Assembly (NCBI GenBank): GCA_020846535.1
Contig: JADLDR010000118.1
Location: 105,589 to 169,588 of the forward strand
From: Armatimonadota bacterium
GTDB lineage: Bacteria > Armatimonadota > JADLDR01
Length of the DNA: 64,000 nucleotides
Reading direction: 5' to 3'
Made by a program: the position numbers and the translations under genes. The notes beneath the pieces are model-generated. The model saw nothing but the letters and a program-made list of their open reading frames with translations. It was not told the DNA's origin and made no database searches. The number at the start of each line of letters is the position of its first letter. The first letter of the stretch is position 1. This document shows, one piece after another, positions 58,776 through 64,000 of this stretch.

Positions 58776-59906
58776 CTAACCTCGATCCTGCCGCTGATAA
58801 TATTTCAGCCCTTCCACGAAGGTTTTCATGTTTTCCCAGGGAATGCCGGGGCAGATGGAACTGGACGCGCCGAGGAAGAGGCCGGTTTTCGGGCCGTTCG
58901 CCACCAGCCATTCCATCTCGCGCTTCACATCGCCGGGCGTGCCCATCGGAAGGGTGCGGGTGACGGAAACGCCGGCGACAATGAGGAGGCTCTCCCCGTC
59001 TCGGGTTTTCATGCGGCAGATTTTCTCGTAATCCATCCCGTCCTCGTACTGGAAGCCCTGGAATCCGTGCAGGCCGCATTCCAGGAGGCGGGGAACCATT
59101 TCCATCAGATTGCCGTCGCAGTGCCAGATCATGCGGACTCCGGTTTTCAGCATCGGCTCCAGGCTGCGGGCGAAGTGGGGGAACCAGAGCTTATCGAGGG
59201 TTTTGACGTGAACGAGCGTGCCGCGGGAGTCTGCCATGTCGTGATCGATCCGGTGGAGAGGAGGCAGATCGTTTTCCTCAAAGGCCCGCGCCACGGCCCG
59301 GTTGATGCGCCGGGCGTAGTCGGCCTGCAAGGAGAAGTGCTTTTCCATGACTTCAGGATAGAGAACATAGGCCATAAAGTAGTTCGCGTAGCCGTAGCTG
59401 CCGTAGGCGAAGCCCGGAAAGCTGATATAGCCGTAGGGCGTTTTCAAAATATCCGGCCCCAGCGATTCCTGGATCTCGGCCTCGCTTTTCGCGATGCTGC
59501 GGGCGTAAGATTCTTCATCGAAATCGAGCGCGGCCTGCCGCAGTGCGGGGAAGACAAATTTCTCCATATGCTCCACCACGGCTTCCGGAGAATGTATCTC
59601 CATATCGTTGAGAACGATCTTTTCCGCCCCGGTGGTGGCTCCCCTTTCAGCCCCCTCGTATCCTTTGCTGCCCATGGAGAGCGGGTTCTCCGGGATATAC
59701 TGATCCAGCATGCAGGTTCCCGCCGCTCTCTGGAAATCGTTGTAGACCTTTACAGGCGATTTCATATAGTCGCCGGGCGATGCCCCGGCGATGCGCTCGA
59801 TATGGTCGTGCTCCATCGGGTTCAGAAGCCAGCTCGGAATGCCTTTGACCGGCTTCATCAAAATCGTGTCCAGCGCAAGCTGCGCCCTTTCGGATGTCAC
59901 TTTCAT
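58776..59906 (-). CDS. Uroporphyrinogen decarboxylase (URO-D)-superfamily protein
   Basis: MKVTSERAQLALDTILMKPVKGIPSWLLNPMEHDHIER...MIWHCDGNLMEMVPRLLECGLHGFQGFQYEDGMD. Confidence 0.82.
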   Translation of the reverse strand: MKVTSERAQLALDTILMKPVKGIPSWLLNPMEHDHIERIAGASPGDYMKSPVKVYNDFQRAAGTCMLDQYIPENPLSMGSKGYEGAERGATTGAEKIVLNDMEIHSPEAVVEHMEKFVFPALRQAALDFDEESYARSIAKSEAEIQESLGPDILKTPYGYISFPGFAYGSYGYANYFMAYVLYPEVMEKHFSLQADYARRINRAVARAFEENDLPPLHRIDHDMADSRGTLVHVKTLDKLWFPHFARSLEPMLKTGVRMIWHCDGNLMEMVPRLLECGLHGFQGFQYEDGMDYEKICRMKTRDGESLLIVAGVSVTRTLPMGTPGDVKREMEWLVANGPKTGLFLGASSSICPGIPWENMKTFVEGLKYYQRQDRG

Positions 59907-59923
59907 TCTTCTGGATAGCCCCC

Positions 59924-61159
59924 TTATAGACCTTGATGTCCCATTTCTTCCCATATCTGTCGCGCGTAGGCGACCGCTTCGGGCGAGGGTTCAACTTTGC
60001 CTTTGATGCTAGGCCAAGGCTGGCCGGGCCGCCGGTCCTCCGGGAAGGGAGACCAGTCGTCGTTTTCGTACCGCTTCCGAACTTCCTCGCGGCGAAAATC
60101 CGGGATCTCGAAGGGCGCTCCGTTTTCCAGGCAGGAGCGCCAGCCCTGGATGCCCACCAGGGTCATTTCCAGGCCGCGGTATACGTCCAGATAGGGCTGC
60201 TCGTTCTTCCGGATCGCTTCGGCGAAGAAATAGTTGGTGAAAAAGTCTCCGCCGCCATGCCCGGCCCGACGGGCGAGGTCGGCGTGAACCGGGAAATCGG
60301 GAGCATAGATTTTCTCGCCGACATCGCCTTCGCGCCTGTCCCATTCCTCATGCACGATCCTCAGGCTGCTCCTGTCGCCGGTGCGGAGGTTTTCCATCAG
60401 GCCGCGCGAGCCGTGGAACCGATACCAGATGCCTTCGCCTCTCAGGGTCAGTCCCATCAGCCGGGCCACCGAACCGTTGTCCATCCGGCAGATGGCGACG
60501 AACCCGAAATCGCCGGTCTTGACGTGCAGCCTTTCCGTGTCCTGCTCGGACTGCGGGATGCTCAGGGCGTTGATGCTGACAGGCCTGGTATCTGTCACAT
60601 ACATGATCGGAGACATGGCGTGAGTGCAGTAATAGGTGGGCGGCAGGTGGTTGCGCCAGTGGTTCAGGCCGGGAGACAGCCGGTTTTTGAACTCGGAGGT
60701 CCCGGGGTGGTTGTATTCCCCTTCCGCATATTGAATCTCCCCGATCTCCCCGGCCCGATAGAGCCGCCGCATCTCCTGGTTGTAGGTGAAAAAGGCGTAG
60801 TTTTCGGCGAACATATAGATTTTGCCGCTTTTCTCCACCGCTCGCGCCAGCGCCGCGCCCTCCCCAGGCGTCTTGCAGGCGCTGGTCTCGCTCATCACGT
60901 GCTTGCCCGCCTCAAGCGCCTCGATGGCGAACGGGGCGTGCTGGTGAAAGTAGTTCGCCAGGATGACGGCATCCATATCATGCTCCAAAAACTTGTCGTA
61001 GTCCGTGTAGGTGGCGACATCGTACCGTTTTCCCGCCTCCAGGAGCTTTTCTTCCCAGGTATCGCACAGGGCGACCAGTTCCATCCCCACATACCCGGCC
61101 CCTGCCGCGAACCCCATCCCGCGCCCGACCCCGATGACCCCGACCCGGATGTTCGCCAT
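59924..61159 (-). CDS. Gfo/Idh/MocA family oxidoreductase
   Basis: IRVGVIGVGRGMGFAAGAGYVGMELVALCDTWEEKLLEAG...VILANYFHQHAPFAIEALEAGKHVMSE. Confidence 0.92.
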   Translation of the reverse strand: MANIRVGVIGVGRGMGFAAGAGYVGMELVALCDTWEEKLLEAGKRYDVATYTDYDKFLEHDMDAVILANYFHQHAPFAIEALEAGKHVMSETSACKTPGEGAALARAVEKSGKIYMFAENYAFFTYNQEMRRLYRAGEIGEIQYAEGEYNHPGTSEFKNRLSPGLNHWRNHLPPTYYCTHAMSPIMYVTDTRPVSINALSIPQSEQDTERLHVKTGDFGFVAICRMDNGSVARLMGLTLRGEGIWYRFHGSRGLMENLRTGDRSSLRIVHEEWDRREGDVGEKIYAPDFPVHADLARRAGHGGGDFFTNYFFAEAIRKNEQPYLDVYRGLEMTLVGIQGWRSCLENGAPFEIPDFRREEVRKRYENDDWSPFPEDRRPGQPWPSIKGKVEPSPEAVAYARQIWEEMGHQGL

Positions 61160-61361
61160 TTATTCGACCTCCCGATTCACAAAAATACCCGCCGCGGTCT
61201 ACTTCGAGGCCGGGCGGGAGAGTCCTTTTTCAAATGAAAGATGATTCTGCGGTGGGGTTTCTATTTTCAACCACCGCTGAGTACCGATCAGAACGGATGA
61301 ACACGGATAAACACTCTGCCTTTATCGGTGTTCATCGGTGGTTAGAAACACAACCCCTGCC

Positions 61362-62615
61362 TCACTTGCCGGCCCCGCACCAGCGGGTGAGAAAGAGGGC
61401 GATGGCGAGGGCCGCGTCGCGCATTTGGGCGATTTCGATGGATTCGCCGGTGGCGTGGGCCTGGGCGATGTCGCCTGGGCCGAAGACGATGGCAGGCATC
61501 TGTCCGCGGTGGTGGTAGAGGCGGGCGTCGCAACTGACGTTCCAGCCGAAGACCTCGGAGGGCAGCCCGGAGGAACGACAGGCTTCCGATAAAGCCGACA
61601 CCGAAGGGTGATCCGGATCGGTGCGGTAGGCGTCGTTGTGGAGCTTCGGGAATTCGAGGGTGATATGCTCTTTCGTCCAGGGGTCCCGGATCGATGCGAG
61701 CAGGGAGGCCATCTCGGTTTTGATGGCGCTCATGGGTTTATTGGGGAGGAAGCCGACGCCTCCCTCCAGCACGGCGCTTCCGGGGACGGTGGCGGGCCAG
61801 TCCCCGGCCCGCATGATCCCGATATTGACCTGAACGGGTCGTTCGTACCGCTCAAAGAGGGGAATCCCCTGGCTTTCGGCCACCAGGCGGATTTCGTATT
61901 CCTGGAGGAGCCGGATGATCTCCATCGATTTCTCGATGGCGTTGATGCCCTCATGCTTGCGGCCCATGTGGACCGAGCGGCCCTCCACACGAATGCAAAA
62001 CCAGATCGCGCCCCGGTTGGCCGGGTGGATATGAAGCCGGGTTCCTTCCAGGATCAGGGCCGCGTCCGCTCTCGGCCCGTCCATCAGGAGAGCCAGAGCG
62101 CCGTTTCCCCCGAACTCCTCCTCGATGGCGATCTGGGTGATGACATCGCCCCGGAGCCGAACGCCCGCCCGGTCGAGAGCGCGGAGCGCCCAGTAGAGGG
62201 TGACGACCTGGCCTTTGGCGTCGCAGGCCCCTCGCCCGAAGACCTTGCCTGCCTCCACTTTCGGAATGAAGGCTTCCTCCCAGCCGACCGCCGGGACGAC
62301 ATCCACATGGGACTGCATGATCAGGCTCCGCCCCTGGCCGCCGCCTTTGCGAGTGTGCGCCAGGTTGTGGCGGCCCTCGTAATGGAGTTCGCGCTCCGCA
62401 AAGGTGTAGTCCGGGTCTTCCTTGATGCCGGGCGGGATGGGGAGCAGGCTCGTTTCCCCGGAAAGCGCCCGGAAGCGTCCGGCGAGGAATCGAATGGCCG
62501 GTTCCTCTTCCCCGGGCAGGCTCGGGTAACGGATCAAATCGCACAGGAGGCCGACTGATTCCTCTTCCGACTGCCGGACAGCCTCCATCAGCCTCTCTTG
62601 AAATCTATCGGGCAT
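61362..62615 (-). CDS. M20 family metallopeptidase (ArgE/DapE-like)
   Basis: LIMQSHVDVVPA; GRGACDAKGQVVTLYWAL; AIEEEFGGNGALALL. Confidence 0.93.
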   Translation of the reverse strand: MPDRFQERLMEAVRQSEEESVGLLCDLIRYPSLPGEEEPAIRFLAGRFRALSGETSLLPIPPGIKEDPDYTFAERELHYEGRHNLAHTRKGGGQGRSLIMQSHVDVVPAVGWEEAFIPKVEAGKVFGRGACDAKGQVVTLYWALRALDRAGVRLRGDVITQIAIEEEFGGNGALALLMDGPRADAALILEGTRLHIHPANRGAIWFCIRVEGRSVHMGRKHEGINAIEKSMEIIRLLQEYEIRLVAESQGIPLFERYERPVQVNIGIMRAGDWPATVPGSAVLEGGVGFLPNKPMSAIKTEMASLLASIRDPWTKEHITLEFPKLHNDAYRTDPDHPSVSALSEACRSSGLPSEVFGWNVSCDARLYHHRGQMPAIVFGPGDIAQAHATGESIEIAQMRDAALAIALFLTRWCGAGK

Positions 62616-62675
62616 GGCATCAGGCTCCTTTGAATAATAGGAGATGACGTAGGACAAGATGAGCCGTGTCCCCTG

Positions 62676-63389
62676 CTATTCTTTCCATCCCATCACCACC
62701 GATACCACGCCGAAGGTGAGGGGCAGTATCTGGATATCTCTCAGGCCGGCGGAGGCCATGATCTGCGACTGTTCGGTCTCGGTGGGGAAGGTTTGGAGCG
62801 ATTCGGGCAGGTAGGCATAGTGGTCGCGGTTCCCGTGGATCATTTGGCCCATCAGGGGAACGATTTTGCTGAAATAGAGGAGGTGATAGAGATGTTTGAA
62901 CGGAAAGCGGGTCGGGCGCGACAGGTCCAGGGAGGCCACGCAGCCGCCCGGCCTGACGACCCGGCTCATCTCGGAGACGGCCTGCGGGATATCGGACACA
63001 TTCCGCAGCCCCCACCCCACCGCAACCCCATCGAAGGTATTGTCGGGGAAGGACAGGCGGAGGGCGTCTCCCAGGATCATCTCGACCGGACACCGGCGGC
63101 CCGCCACCTTCTTTTGCCCCAGCGCCAGCATTGGCAGGCTGAAATCCACCCCGGCCACAAAGCCCTTCGGCCCGACCGCCCGGGCCAGTTCGATGGCGAA
63201 ATCGCCTGTGCCGGCGCACACATCCAGGGCACAGCCACCCTCCGGCAGCCGCATCCGCTTTACGGCAAAACGCCGCCACGCCTTATGGCGGCGAAAGGTC
63301 ATCAGGGTGTTGAGCAAATCGTAGGTGGGGGCCAGGGAATCGAACATCCCTCGCACCCGGCGGGCTTTGTCATCCGGGGAAGTGTTCAT
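62676..63389 (-). CDS. ubiE: Demethylmenaquinone/ubiquinone C-methyltransferase
   Basis: MFDSLAPTYDLLNTLMTFRRHKAWRRFAVKRM; ALDVCAGTGDFAIELA; VAVGWGLRNVSDIPQAVSEMSRVVRPGG. Confidence 0.96.
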   Translation of the reverse strand: MNTSPDDKARRVRGMFDSLAPTYDLLNTLMTFRRHKAWRRFAVKRMRLPEGGCALDVCAGTGDFAIELARAVGPKGFVAGVDFSLPMLALGQKKVAGRRCPVEMILGDALRLSFPDNTFDGVAVGWGLRNVSDIPQAVSEMSRVVRPGGCVASLDLSRPTRFPFKHLYHLLYFSKIVPLMGQMIHGNRDHYAYLPESLQTFPTETEQSQIMASAGLRDIQILPLTFGVVSVVMGWKE

Positions 63390-63470
63390 CGGCAGTCAGC
63401 AGGCTCTTCAGGCGTTGGGCGTTTTTTTTATATTTCCCCAAAACGAAGGGCATTCCTGCCGGCTCCGCAC

Positions 63471-63502
63471 AAAAAATGGGCCTGTGCGCTCCACAGGCCC
63501 AT
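63471..63502 (-). terminator. Rho-independent terminator
   Basis: aaaaaatgggcctgtg-cgctc-cacaggcccat; minus-strand stem followed by U-tract, downstream of the 63558-63851 gene. Confidence 0.85.
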
Positions 63503-63557
63503 CGAGGTTACGACTCTTTACCCGACCGCCTTATGATGAGATCATCTCTCACAGGCT

Positions 63558-63837
63558 TCAGGGGAAGAGCGGGGAGTTGGTCAGTTTCCAGTGGTTGCCG
63601 CCCGGATCGGTATACTCGACGATCCACGTCAGATCGGTGTTGGCAACCGGCTTGCTTCGGTCGATGCGGAGCGAGAACGTATCCGCGGACGTTACCTTTT
63701 GGCCCGCAGCAACCGTTCCGAAGACAACTGCGCCGTCCAGCGCCTGGACATTGCTGGGCCAGTTGTTGAGGGTCGCCTTGACGTTGGTGGACTCTCCGTT
63801 CCCCCGGTTTTCTATAGTGAATTTCCGGCATGGTTCA
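63558..63837 (-). pseudogene. C-terminal fragment of a secreted Ig/CARDB-like domain protein, truncated by the element at the right edge
   Basis: KFTIENRGNGESTNVKATLNNWPSNVQALDGAVVFGTVAAGQKVTSADTFSLRIDRSKP; N-terminus runs into the TIR at 63838. Confidence 0.65.
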
Positions 63838-63998
63838 AGTGAGATGGACACTTTTGGAAAACATTCCGGGGCAGAATGGTCATCACACCCCGCAATAACC
63901 CTTGGGGAGGGCTATTGCCAGCGAAAAACGTTCCTATGGGACGGTCTGCAAGCCCCAAAAACCTTCTGGCCTTTTGAAAAAGTGCCCATCTCACTTTC
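63838..63998. mobile_element. TIR-flanked element or end of an insertion sequence (continues or terminates at window edge)
   Basis: aagtgagatggacacttttggaaaa (63838) versus reverse complement of ccttttgaaaaagtgcccatctcacttt (63971-63998). Confidence 0.6.
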
Positions 63999-64000
63999 CA

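Noticed and set aside
59933-61237. 434-aa plus-strand ORF
   Set aside because: Antisense to a clear Gfo/Idh/MocA gene.
1-64000. Global amber (TAG) codon reassignment
   Set aside because: TAG is the natural stop of several well-defined proteins here (HIT ...KWPPG*, UbiE ...VVMGWKE*, Csp ...ANVVVL*).
1-64000. tRNA/rRNA genes
   Set aside because: No cloverleaf or rRNA-like stretch recognised in intergenic regions by eye; a tRNA scan would be decisive.

Overview
High-GC bacterial chromosomal window, probably from a metagenome-derived or poorly studied lineage; the phylum cannot be fixed from sequence alone. It mixes intact housekeeping genes (mtaB, rsmA, cold-shock protein, HIT protein, UPF0182, alanine dehydrogenase, ROK kinase, ubiE/menG) with a large carbohydrate/secreted-protein accessory complement. 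Main highlights: (1) a tightly coupled four-gene locus at 17058-21560 that reads as an oxidative D-apiose/D-apionate catabolic operon (apnL-apsD-apnO-like genes plus a TIM-barrel gene that may be the next step); (2) a MoxR AAA ATPase / DUF5682 / VWA three-gene operon at 34872-39387 of unknown function; (3) three tandem paralogous PspB-like small membrane/coiled-coil proteins at 6758-7786; (4) at least four large accessory genes broken by frameshifts, in-frame TAG codons, a 66-bp in-frame duplication and a MITE-like insertion whose excision restores the frame; (5) at least three families of dispersed palindromic/TIR repeats; (6) a TIR-flanked element at the right edge that truncates a gene. No rRNA, tRNA or CRISPR array was recognised. 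All family calls are from reading the translated sequence; no database search was run.
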